From contig NZ_CP015423.1 of the NCBI RefSeq assembly GCF_001719045.1, positions 248,001 to 312,000 of the forward strand: 64,000 nt of DNA, read 5' to 3'. A program made the translations under genes and the position numbers. Source of the stretch: Paenibacillus polymyxa (GTDB lineage: Bacteria; Bacillota; Bacilli; Paenibacillales; Paenibacillaceae). Below are positions 41,233-48,227 of the stretch, piece after piece. The notes beneath the pieces are model-generated. The model saw nothing but the letters and a program-made list of their open reading frames with translations, had not been told where the DNA came from and searched no databases. How positions within the stretch are numbered: the stretch's first letter is position 1; every line of letters starts with the position of its first letter.

Positions 41233-41523
41233 TTACATTCCCGATGTGAATGCCAACAGCGGTTCCCCTAGCCAACGATTATTAACGATCTCTCGGACTG
41301 TTATCATCCCAACCTTGTCTTCATCCTCATAAACCTGAAGATTCATACTGACAATTTCTACTTCTTCATCTGGGTAAAGGTCGCTGTCCTCCAGCCCGGT
41401 TAAACTCTTGTACCACTCTTTGGCTTCCTCCAACGAATAGGCGGCTACAGCGTCGCATTCGCATATCTGGTACACACGAACATCCACAAGACCCTTTGTT
41501 TCCGCTATCTGCAATTCATTCAT
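41233..41523 (-). CDS. Hypothetical early protein
   Basis: 96 residues: MNELQIAETKGLVDVRVYQICECDAVAAYSLEEAKEWY, acidic middle, ending VREIVNNRWLGEPLLAFTSGM. Not recognised. ATG 41523 has GGGAGG 10 nt upstream. An 8-bp inverted repeat GGTGTAGG/CCTACACC (about 41546-41563) lies immediately before the ribosome site. Confidence 0.5.
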   Translation of the reverse strand: MNELQIAETKGLVDVRVYQICECDAVAAYSLEEAKEWYKSLTGLEDSDLYPDEEVEIVSMNLQVYEDEDKVGMITVREIVNNRWLGEPLLAFTSGM

Positions 41524-41640
41524 TCTCATTCATCCTCCCTTAGTGGGTGTAGGTCCTACACCCTGTATTGGTTTAATCATCATAAGTGTTGAGTTAAAAC
41601 TTCGGATCTCATATTGTCTACTACAACTTCATTTAACATA

Positions 41641-41896
41641 TTGTTCACCTCAATTAAATCTGGTAAAATTAAATTCAAAAAATTAGGAGAAAAATATGAA
41701 CCTTTTAACAGTACTTCTTATGTGTATTCCGCTTTATGCTGCATTCAGAGCTTTTATAATCACTCGTGATCCAGAAGCAAAAAAAAGAATTCCAAAAACG
41801 ACACTAAAAGCTCTAACTTTTTTTGCTTATTTTATATTTATCGTTTTGGGATTTTTTATAATTACAGAAGGTATAGAATACCTCTCTCAGTTATAA
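41641..41896 (+). CDS. Plus-strand small membrane protein with own promoter
   Basis: The coding part is 41696-41896 (66 residues), with two hydrophobic helices (LLTVLLMCIPLYAAFRAFII and LTFFAYFIFIVLGFFIIT) and AGGAGA 5 nt before ATG. A promoter-like TTGTTC (41641) and TAAAAT (41664) are 17 bp apart just upstream. It is the only plus-strand gene in this part of the early operon and has the look of an independently expressed lysogen gene, for example an exclusion protein. Function unknown. Confidence 0.55.
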
Positions 41897-41982
41897 TTGA
41901 ATTGGTAGTTGCAAGTAGTTTTATAAATCTGAAGGGATTTAGAGTACGGGGTAAAGGCTGTTATGCCTCAACCCTCTTTGAT

Positions 41983-42168
41983 TTATCTAATATCTATGTC
42001 AATCAGCTCTAATCCCCCTAATTCCTCTATTTCTTGTGGGCTTAGGCTCATTTTGGGCTTTTCAGACCGAATCTGCGCTCCAATCTCACGTATGCTATTC
42101 CCTTCGTATTCTCCTAGATATACCAACTGTCTCACCGCTACTGTTCCATACGCTTTGTATTTCCTCAT
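41983..42168 (-). CDS. Small early protein
   Basis: 61 residues: MRKYKAYGTVAVRQLVYLGEYEGNSIREIGAQIRSEKP, ending LGGLELIDIDIR. AAAGGAGAGAT lies before ATG. Not recognised; basic N-terminus, acidic end. Confidence 0.5.
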   Translation of the reverse strand: MRKYKAYGTVAVRQLVYLGEYEGNSIREIGAQIRSEKPKMSLSPQEIEELGGLELIDIDIR

Positions 42169-42197
42169 TGTTTATCTCTCCTTTATAGGTAGTAGGC

Positions 42198-42413
42198 TTA
42201 GGTCTCTTCCTCGTAATCATCTTCATAAGACTCAATATGCTGCACATCATCACCTTCTGAGGTTCCCATAAATTCGCCATTGATATAGTAGGTATAGGCT
42301 GTATATGGTTGCGTCTGAACGCAATCAGTGCAGTATACTTTGCCGTCAACGACGAAATGCTCTGTATCTGGCTGGATTTCATTAGGGCAGTTACTACAGA
42401 CCCGCTTACTCAC
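42198..42413 (-). CDS. Small zinc-ribbon protein
   Basis: 71 residues from a GTG start with AAAGGAG upstream. CSNCPNE...VYCTDC forms a four-Cys zinc ribbon; the rest is acidic (GDDVQHIESYEDDYEEET). Early operon member of unknown role. Confidence 0.55.
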   Translation of the reverse strand: MSKRVCSNCPNEIQPDTEHFVVDGKVYCTDCVQTQPYTAYTYYINGEFMGTSEGDDVQHIESYEDDYEEET

Positions 42414-42442
42414 GTTATCTCTCCTTTGATATAGGGGATGCC

Positions 42443-43183
42443 CTAAAATAGTGTTAATTGCATATTCTCAATGCGCTGTATACCAGCTTCAGCAAAATCT
42501 TTGTCTCGTTCGATAACAATGTATTTACGGTTGGTACGGATAGCTGCTGCAGCCGTGACGCAGCTCCCACCGCAATTGTCCAGCACCGTTTCACCTTCAT
42601 TCGTGTAGGTGCGTATAAGGTATTCACACAGCTCCACGGGCTTCTGATTGGGGTGTATTCGCTCCGGGTCGTCATTGTTAACGACTGGGAAATACAGCAC
42701 GCTCCGGGGCAATCTGTCAGTCTGACCAGCTTCATTTGTCCAAGGTGTTCCGGAACCATACACAGTTGATTTATGGTTATTTGTCGCCTTGTTCATCGGC
42801 TTGTGGCCTTGTGTCATTTGCGGGTTATAAGTAGGAGGCCGCTTATAAAACACCAAGATATTTTCATGAGCCTGCAGCGGCATGCTTGCCGAGTTCAAAT
42901 GCCCGGTCGCCTTATTTTTCTCCCAGATCCACTCATATCTGAATAGCTTGAGATTGCTGGCTGCCAACGTCTTATCAAATGGTGCCTTGGCGAACAGGAC
43001 AATCGCTCCGTTATCCTTTATGATCCGTTCGTAATGCCGCCATAGAGGGGCAAACGGCAGGACTGCATCCCACGGGCTTTTTGTTGTGCCGAACGGTAGA
43101 TCACACAGGATCATGTTCACGCTACCTGAAGGTATGCTTGGGAATACATCGAAGCAGTTGGCGTTTATTATTTGATTTAACAT
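42443..43183 (-). CDS. DNA methyltransferase (beta-class N4/N6 adenine type)
   Basis: About 246 residues. Motif IV reads CDLPFGTTKSPWD, a DPPY variant, near the N-terminus; WIWEKNKATGHLNS follows; and the cofactor motif NCGGSCVTAAAA lies near the C-terminus, the permuted order of beta-class enzymes. It methylates an unknown DNA site, probably to shield phage DNA from restriction. ATG 43183 or 43195 fits the upstream GAGG; the frame to 43288 overlaps the 43188-43358 gene and is not used. No cognate nuclease is adjacent, so it is an orphan enzyme. Confidence 0.82.
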   Translation of the reverse strand: MLNQIINANCFDVFPSIPSGSVNMILCDLPFGTTKSPWDAVLPFAPLWRHYERIIKDNGAIVLFAKAPFDKTLAASNLKLFRYEWIWEKNKATGHLNSASMPLQAHENILVFYKRPPTYNPQMTQGHKPMNKATNNHKSTVYGSGTPWTNEAGQTDRLPRSVLYFPVVNNDDPERIHPNQKPVELCEYLIRTYTNEGETVLDNCGGSCVTAAAAIRTNRKYIVIERDKDFAEAGIQRIENMQLTLF

Positions 43184-43187
43184 TGGT

Positions 43188-43358
43188 TCAGACATCCTCG
43201 GCTTCCCAATGTTCAACATAATCAAACGATTCCTCCGTTTCATACCGCCCTTGGTAATCCCACGTGAAGGTTCCCTTATTAAAATCAATTGATGTTACCT
43301 GTACTGGCTCCGACTGGTTGATAAGTTTTGCCTTTAGCGATTCGATATTTATTTTCAT
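43188..43358 (-). CDS. 56-residue early protein
   Basis: ATG 43358, with GGAGG 10 nt upstream, to TGA 43190-43188. It reads MKINIESLKAKLINQSEPVQ, then VTSIDFNKGTFTWDYQGRYE and an acidic end. It overlaps the longer methyltransferase frame and fills an otherwise empty gap. No family recognised. Confidence 0.55.
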   Translation of the reverse strand: MKINIESLKAKLINQSEPVQVTSIDFNKGTFTWDYQGRYETEESFDYVEHWEAEDV

Positions 43359-43400
43359 TGTGCTGTTCCCTCCTTCTTATCCCCTATGGGGCTATACTGT

Positions 43401-44072
43401 TTAATCCTCGAAACGTTCTCCATAACCATAAGATGGAGCCGGCTTACTAAAATTGTTCAAGGCATCAGATATCATATTTGTAAAAACAAGCATTTCTTTA
43501 TCATCCATCGCTTCCAACAAACGCACTTCCCTAGCTTTCAAAGTTCGTCCTGCCGCTGAAGTAATCAGTTCAATGACTGGCTTTATGCTCTCCAAGCGTT
43601 CATTTTTATCGAATTCCACACGCTGCCGCGCCGCCAGTTTACGGTTGTGCTCTTCCCAATCCTGTTCATCGAACCAAAAGTAATCGCCGTATTTATCACG
43701 GAATGCCGATATCCAAAATTGAAGGAGTTCTTCATTTATTTGTATCCGATCATGGCAAGGCCAGCAGAGTCGTAGTCCGTTCGTCTTTACGCCACGTCCT
43801 TTCCTGCCGCGTGGGTAAACGTGATGAGTAGTTGTAGCTTCGGCAGCTTTACAGCATTCGCAGATTCCGTTTGAATCAGCAATCAGTTCCGCTATTACAT
43901 CCTTCGGGAATTCTCCACGCTCCTTGGTATTAGGCCGTGACTGGTGGTGAGAGAGAATATCTTTCTTCCATTCAGGAACAGGTTTTTTATCCTTTTTCCG
44001 TTGTCCAAGGCTGCTGTAAGCCTTCTTTTGCTTGGGCTTTTTCTCCGGCTTCCAAAATGTTTGATGGGACAT
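43401..44072 (-). CDS. HNH endonuclease
   Basis: About 223 residues. The HNH/zinc layout is clear: CECCKAAEATTTHHVYPRGRKGRG, GLRLCWPCHDRI, in the central region, with a basic N-terminus (KPEKKPKQKKAYSSLGQRKKDKKP). ATG 44072 has AAAGGTG 9 nt upstream. HNH enzymes in this position may aid packaging or act as free-standing homing enzymes; here it is far from terminase, so replication or homing is as likely. Confidence 0.78.
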   Translation of the reverse strand: MSHQTFWKPEKKPKQKKAYSSLGQRKKDKKPVPEWKKDILSHHQSRPNTKERGEFPKDVIAELIADSNGICECCKAAEATTTHHVYPRGRKGRGVKTNGLRLCWPCHDRIQINEELLQFWISAFRDKYGDYFWFDEQDWEEHNRKLAARQRVEFDKNERLESIKPVIELITSAAGRTLKAREVRLLEAMDDKEMLVFTNMISDALNNFSKPAPSYGYGERFED

Positions 44073-44144
44073 TCCCCTCGCCACCTTTCCGACAATTTAA
44101 ATTCGTTTTTCCTTTGCTTATGCTTATATTTTGAGCCTAAACCA

Positions 44145-44327
44145 CTACGGCTCCACTACGGATTTTAGAGGTTTGAGCAACCCCACTTCCTCTAAAACGG
44201 AATAATGTTTATACCTTTCTTCCGTTGTTACACGCACTTTATTTATCGTATGTGATGCGTAGAAAGCTACAGCCTGCTGGACCTCAACAGGCTCATCTTC
44301 GAGCTTGTTTAAATCGAGCTTTTTCAC
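44145..44327 (-). CDS. Small early protein
   Basis: 60 residues from GTG 44327 (GGAGGG 6 nt upstream). It reads KKLDLNKLEDEPVEVQQAV with a YKHYSVLEEVGLLKPLKS end. It overlaps the preceding gene by 4 bp. Not recognised. Confidence 0.5.
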   Translation of the reverse strand: MKKLDLNKLEDEPVEVQQAVAFYASHTINKVRVTTEERYKHYSVLEEVGLLKPLKSVVEP

Positions 44328-44512
44328 AAGCATCCCTCCCTTATGCGCCGATTATATTTTTCTTGAAAATCACCCTTTATTTTAGGCGGTAAGGTATCAA
44401 TTACCTCATTCCATATGTTTAATAATTCGCTGTTAAGCGAAGCGAACTTTTGTATATTCACGTAACGTTCCACCAATGCTGTAGTGAACTCATCCATTTC
44501 TTGTTCTGTCAT
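44324..44512 (-). CDS. Small helical early protein, first gene after switch 3
   Basis: 62 residues, MTEQEMDEFTTALVERYVNIQKF...RRIREGCL. ATG 44512 has GGAGG 8 nt upstream; the frame to 44605 reads through the palindrome and is rejected. It is the first gene of the minus-strand unit driven by the promoter at 44698-44726. Confidence 0.55.
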   Translation of the reverse strand: MTEQEMDEFTTALVERYVNIQKFASLNSELLNIWNEVIDTLPPKIKGDFQEKYNRRIREGCL

Positions 44513-44580
44513 ACACCATGCCTCCATTACGTTTTTTGGTTCCAGTACAATGTTGCTCGTTCGGATACAATGTAGAGCGT

Positions 44581-44596
44581 AGGAAAAGTTTCCTGA
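44581..44596. repeat. Palindromic repeat copy 5, in the leader of the 44.5-kb operon
   Basis: AGGAAAAGTTTCCTGA, lying between the minus-strand promoter at 44698-44726 and the first start codon at 44512. It is inside the predicted 5' leader. Confidence 0.8.
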
Positions 44597-44660
44597 GTTG
44601 ATCATTTGGCTTGTATCAATCTCGCCTGAGAATCTCGCAATGCTGTGGACTTGATACGTT

Positions 44661-44761
44661 ATTCTGTATCGTATATCGAATTGTAGTTCTTGACCTAATA
44701 ATATACGATATCGAATATAGAGTCAATGCATGTTGCTAATAAATATTCGGTATCGTATAAT
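44661..44761. promoter_or_regulatory. Divergent promoters with three operators (switch 3)
   Basis: Minus promoter TTGACT (44726-44721), 17 bp, TATTAT (44703-44698). Plus promoter TTGCTA (44733-44738), 17 bp, TATAAT (44756-44761). Three 15-bp operators with consensus ATTCNRTATCGTATA: 44661-44675, 44702-44716 (inverted, in the minus spacer) and 44745-44759 (across the plus spacer and -10). Confidence 0.8.
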
Positions 44762-44782
44762 TCGACTGAGAGGTGAATTGCA

Positions 44783-44992
44783 TTGCTTAAAGTGAAACCG
44801 AATTTGACGCCTTTGTTAAAAAAGAAAGGTATCATTCAAATGGAATTGTCTGAAATGACTGGAATTCCACAAGGTTCAATTAGTAGATTTGATAAAAATA
44901 GTCGCCATGAAGCCTGGCATTTATTTGCTATCGCTAAAGCGCTAGATGTTACCATTGAAGATTTGTTTATTACTGAGGAGCAAGAGGATTAA
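44783..44992 (+). CDS. YozG-like Cro/C1 HTH regulator
   Basis: 69 residues, a single HTH: LLKKKGIIQMELSEMTGIPQGSISRFDKNSRHEAWHLFAIAKALDVTIEDLF. TTG start with AGAGGTG 7 nt upstream. Divergent from the minus operon; its product is the natural candidate for the three operators at 44661-44759, repressing both directions. Plus-strand, within the minus-strand early region. Confidence 0.78.
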   Translation: MLKVKPNLTPLLKKKGIIQMELSEMTGIPQGSISRFDKNSRHEAWHLFAIAKALDVTIEDLFITEEQED

Positions 44993-45074
44993 TTAAGAAC
45001 CCTCTATGCTCCTTTTGTTTTGCCTAAATCGGATTAAGAAGTCTTTCAAGCCGTATAACCTCTTTCTGAAGGTA

Positions 45075-45251
45075 CTAAATTAAATCAGCTGCCTCCTCCA
45101 GCGCCATGAGCTTCCAGTCATAGGACATATCTGGTACCTGGTCTATGGTGGTTCCATACTTCTTGAGGCCTTTCTCATTTTGTTTGTCCAGCAATTCTAT
45201 GATCCGTCGTGTTACTTCTGGACGTTCAATTTCATTTTGAGAGTGCTTCAT
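45075..45251 (-). CDS. 58-residue MazG-like fragment or small early protein
   Basis: ATG 45251 overlaps the upstream stop (ATGA); TAG at 45077-45075. It reads MKHSQNEIERPEVTRRIIEL and ends YDWKLMALEEAADLI. The KYG...W...MALEEAADLI pattern resembles the first half of phage dNTP pyrophosphohydrolase-like (MazG-fold) proteins, but the second half is absent. Either a short family member or a truncated one. Confidence 0.5.
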   Translation of the reverse strand: MKHSQNEIERPEVTRRIIELLDKQNEKGLKKYGTTIDQVPDMSYDWKLMALEEAADLI

Positions 45252-45562
45252 TTAATCGCCTCCTCCGTCTCCGGTAGAATAAGCATATCTCCGTCATACT
45301 TCAACTCCGCCTGATTAGGGTCAATCACTGGTCCCCAATGGTTATTAGCCTGCATGATGTGGACTATATCAGCCGCATATGTTTCGTCGATGTTAACTAC
45401 CAGATAGGTATTTAAAGCTGGCTTTCCATTCAGATGTCGCAACTCTTGGATCTTCCAAAGAATGCGGGACAACTCACTTTTATCCCGATCATCAAGGTAT
45501 TTCTCAGCATCCTCATTTTTGATTACGGTGAATCTGACTTTTATTCCGGCCAGTTCTGACAT
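45248..45562 (-). CDS. Hypothetical early protein
   Basis: 104 residues: MSELAGIKVRFTVIKNEDAEKYLDDRDKSELSRIL, IDETYAADIVHIMQANNHWG. Not recognised. Its start lies inside the end of the DUF1064-like gene (50-bp overlap) and its stop overlaps the next start, so it is tightly coupled. Confidence 0.5.
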   Translation of the reverse strand: MSELAGIKVRFTVIKNEDAEKYLDDRDKSELSRILWKIQELRHLNGKPALNTYLVVNIDETYAADIVHIMQANNHWGPVIDPNQAELKYDGDMLILPETEEAIK

Positions 45563-46031
45563 TTTTAATCTCTCCTTCGGCTCGTTTTACTAATTTATTG
45601 ATTGCTCGCTTTCGATCTGCCCGTTCTTTCTTGGCCTGCTGTGTAGGGATAAATTCGCCACGCCGCTTTACAAGTATTTCAATTGGTAAAGTCGGGTATT
45701 TTAGTAGGAAAAGCTTCAGCTTCACTCTAAAGGTAGCCGTTTCAACTCCCTTTATGTCAATTACTCGCTGGCTTCCGTCAAGATCAGTAACAAGGAAATC
45801 TGCAATGTAGGTCACCTTCGGGCTTTCCTGTAAGACGTATTTGGGCTGACAGACAAAATCCTTTATTTCCCCCAGCTGCTTCTGCAAGAGCAATTCCTGA
45901 TAGTACTCACCTTCCATTTTGCTGTCGAAGCGAATACCAGTTACATCAAGGTTATATTTCTTTACCAACCATTCCTCGAATAGTGTTCCATCGGCTGTAA
46001 CAATCACTTTTTTGGCATTGTATTTACTCAT
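45513..46031 (-). CDS. DUF1064-like nuclease (resolvase-type)
   Basis: 172 residues. SKYNAKK start, FDSKMEGEYYQELLLQKQLGEI, CQPKYVLQ, YIADFLVTDLDGSQRVIDIKG: the E...D-x(n)-D-x-K pattern of the DUF1064 / PD-(D/E)xK class, thought to act as phage Holliday-junction or branched-DNA nucleases. It follows the sliding clamp gene directly, consistent with a recombination/replication role. Basic C-terminus. Confidence 0.7.
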   Translation of the reverse strand: MSKYNAKKVIVTADGTLFEEWLVKKYNLDVTGIRFDSKMEGEYYQELLLQKQLGEIKDFVCQPKYVLQESPKVTYIADFLVTDLDGSQRVIDIKGVETATFRVKLKLFLLKYPTLPIEILVKRRGEFIPTQQAKKERADRKRAINKLVKRAEGEIKNVRTGRNKSQIHRNQK

Positions 46032-47150
46032 CTATCCAGCCACCCTATAAGGGAGTACAATGTAGAAACTAGACTCGTCACTCCGAAGAGTGAGAGGTTT
46101 TAAAGAACCAGTGTACCCGAGTGTAATTACATCGTTTTCTAAGACCTTCAATGCATCCAACACATATTTTGCATTCAACGTCAGGTTGAAATTTTCTCCG
46201 TTGAAACTGATTGGTGTTATGCTTTCTGTTGCCTTGCCCGTTTCCTTCCCCTTACCTCGAATGTTAATTTCTTTTTCTGAAACAGAGAATGTGACAGCGT
46301 TATTTTTTTCCTCTTTCGCCAGAGTGAAAATAAGCTCCAATGATTCGATCAGTTCTTTTCGGTTAACAGTTATTTCGGTAACTAATTTAATAGCCATAGC
46401 ATGGGTTGTATCAGGATAAATACCTTCTAGGACACGAGAATAAAATATAAATCTTTCTGTTCGTGCGAACGCATATATCACTTCTCCGCTAGTAGACTTG
46501 GAAAAACCGAATTCTACCTCATCGTTGTCATTTACGATCTTCTGTAACTCAATTATTCCTCTAGCTTCAATAACAGCCGTGCCGATATTTCCAATATCAA
46601 ATTCTCTCTCAGCATGGGCCAGTCGGTGTCGGTTCGTTGCCACCATCTGAATTTTCCCGGTCTGAAGAATAACGTTTACCCCTGTAATGATAGGCAATGA
46701 TTTTCCGTCTATATCTGCCGCGAAAACTGTCTTTTTGATTAGATTTTTTAAGTCTTTTCCCTTAATCTCAACAAACTCATTTTCATTTATCTCTGGAGGA
46801 GCAGGATATTCTTCTGGAGGCATTCCAGTAATCTCAATCTCCTTATTCCGTGACTTTATGGTGACTTGATCCCCATTTTTAACTTGCAGTTCTATTTTCC
46901 CATTGATCTTCTGGAGAATATCCAATAGAACTTTGGGCAGTGCCGCGGAACCAGTCTCTTTGATGTCTATGTTTTCCTCGACAAATGATTGGATAGTTGC
47001 TCGGTCATCGGTACCAGTAACGGTTACCCTGTCCTCCGTTGCTTCGATCAAAAAGCAACTCAATATGGGGATTATTACTTTTGTTGAAATTGCCTTGCTG
47101 GCATCTTCTAAAGCCTCAGCTAATAGAGAACTGTCCACTACTATATTCAT
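46032..47150 (-). CDS. Phage-encoded DNA polymerase III beta clamp
   Basis: 372 residues, full length for DnaN. MNIVVDSSLLAEALEDASKAISTKVIIPILSCFLIEA opens domain 1; SLPIITGVNVIL and ATNRHRLAHAE in domain 2; a C-terminal YIVLPYRVAG takes the place of the usual LPVR. ATG 47150 has GGAG 10 nt upstream. A private clamp in a prophage without its own polymerase suggests it redirects host Pol III or protects phage replication. Forms a ring dimer. Confidence 0.85.
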   Translation of the reverse strand: MNIVVDSSLLAEALEDASKAISTKVIIPILSCFLIEATEDRVTVTGTDDRATIQSFVEENIDIKETGSAALPKVLLDILQKINGKIELQVKNGDQVTIKSRNKEIEITGMPPEEYPAPPEINENEFVEIKGKDLKNLIKKTVFAADIDGKSLPIITGVNVILQTGKIQMVATNRHRLAHAEREFDIGNIGTAVIEARGIIELQKIVNDNDEVEFGFSKSTSGEVIYAFARTERFIFYSRVLEGIYPDTTHAMAIKLVTEITVNRKELIESLELIFTLAKEEKNNAVTFSVSEKEINIRGKGKETGKATESITPISFNGENFNLTLNAKYVLDALKVLENDVITLGYTGSLKPLTLRSDESSFYIVLPYRVAG

Positions 47151-47262
47151 AAGGTTTGATCTCCTTTTTCGCATTAGGATTGCACTCTGGGCAAGGTCCC
47201 AGCATTACGATGGAGCCTTTGAACTGATAAGCCACCTTACTGCCGCTGCAAGTGCTACACAT
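47116..47262 (-). CDS. 48-residue zinc-ribbon peptide
   Basis: ATG 47262, with GGAGG 10 nt upstream, to TGA 47118-47116. It reads MCSTCSGSKVAYQFKGSIVM then PCPECNPNAKKEIKPY: two CxxC pairs. It overlaps the clamp gene start by 35 bp in another frame, which argues for coupled translation. Function unknown. Confidence 0.55.
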   Translation of the reverse strand: MCSTCSGSKVAYQFKGSIVMLGPCPECNPNAKKEIKPYEYSSGQFSIS

Positions 47263-47266
47263 ACCC

Positions 47267-48223
47267 TTAATCCCTCCGTCTATTTCTACCACCCACCGGC
47301 AGTATCTTTACAAATGGTTCTATTCGCTCAAAGATCCGGGCCGCTTTTTTGTCATTCTGTTTCTGTTCGCTCGGCTTGCTGTCTTTCACATTCGCCAAGT
47401 GCTGTTTTAACTCAATCATAGTTAGGTTTGACGTATAGATCGTCGGTAACCTCTCCATGCGCCGCTGGAGTATAGGCCCCAACACTTCATCCCTCGTCCA
47501 TGTGGTAAGCGTTTCAGCTCCAATGTCGTCAAGTATGAGTACAGGCGCCGTTCTGAGAGCATCCAGTTTGCTCTCCACCGTTTCCGTCTTGGAACCGATA
47601 GCGTCCTTGACCTCTAGCAAAAAGTCGGGCACATAGACCATGAGTACATCTACATCACATTTTGCAAGCTCTTGAACAATTGCTCCGGCAATCCTGCTCT
47701 TGCCCACACCCATTTGCCCATAAAGATATAATCCTTCAACCGTTTCACCTGGAACGAACGTGCTACAGAATATTACTGCTGCCGTGATCGCAGCCAGCCT
47801 CTGCGGATCTGGCTCTATGTCATCAAAGGTAGCCTCCAGTATGTGTGATGGTATATAGTGGCTCTTGATCCTCTGTCCGATTCCCTGCTGCTTCTCATAC
47901 TGCTTCAGCAAATCGCATTTCCGAAACCGGAATACCAGCTCGTCCGATTGGGTTGGACTCGGTTCCTCAACGCTCATGTGCCCCTTCTGTTCGTTTTGAC
48001 ATGCTTTTAAGCCGGGGCAAGCGTCGCATGCATCGCAGTATGAAAGATGCTGTGATACATCCCTGTAGTGCCTTGGACTTGTTAAATCTGCTGTCCGATC
48101 AGGGTATTTCTGTTTTAGTCGTTGGATCTCAGGGTGGTTCTCTATGTGCTGAATGGCAGCAGCTTGGCGTTCGTGAAATCGTGAAGGTACTAAAGCCTTT
48201 AATTCTTCTTGGAAGCTTCCCAC
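47267..48223 (-). CDS. Helicase loader, DnaC/DnaI-like AAA+ ATPase
   Basis: 318 residues. Cys cluster C63, C66, C69, C75 (zinc, as in DnaI N-domains), Walker A GQMGVGKS at 169-176, Walker B VLILDDIG at 228-235, arginine-rich C-terminus. Loads the host replicative helicase at the phage origin with the initiator encoded just upstream. GTG start with GGGAGG 8 nt before it. Confidence 0.85.
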   Translation of the reverse strand: MGSFQEELKALVPSRFHERQAAAIQHIENHPEIQRLKQKYPDRTADLTSPRHYRDVSQHLSYCDACDACPGLKACQNEQKGHMSVEEPSPTQSDELVFRFRKCDLLKQYEKQQGIGQRIKSHYIPSHILEATFDDIEPDPQRLAAITAAVIFCSTFVPGETVEGLYLYGQMGVGKSRIAGAIVQELAKCDVDVLMVYVPDFLLEVKDAIGSKTETVESKLDALRTAPVLILDDIGAETLTTWTRDEVLGPILQRRMERLPTIYTSNLTMIELKQHLANVKDSKPSEQKQNDKKAARIFERIEPFVKILPVGGRNRRRD

Positions 48224-48227
48224 ATTA

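Noticed and set aside
1869..44596. Palindromes as LexA (SOS) boxes
   Set aside because: The Gram-positive LexA consensus CGAAC-N4-GTTCG is not present; the core here is GGAAA-TTTCC.
46903..47421. Plus-strand ORF of 172 codons opposite the clamp gene
   Set aside because: It covers parts of three minus-strand genes, has no ribosome site and shows no domain.
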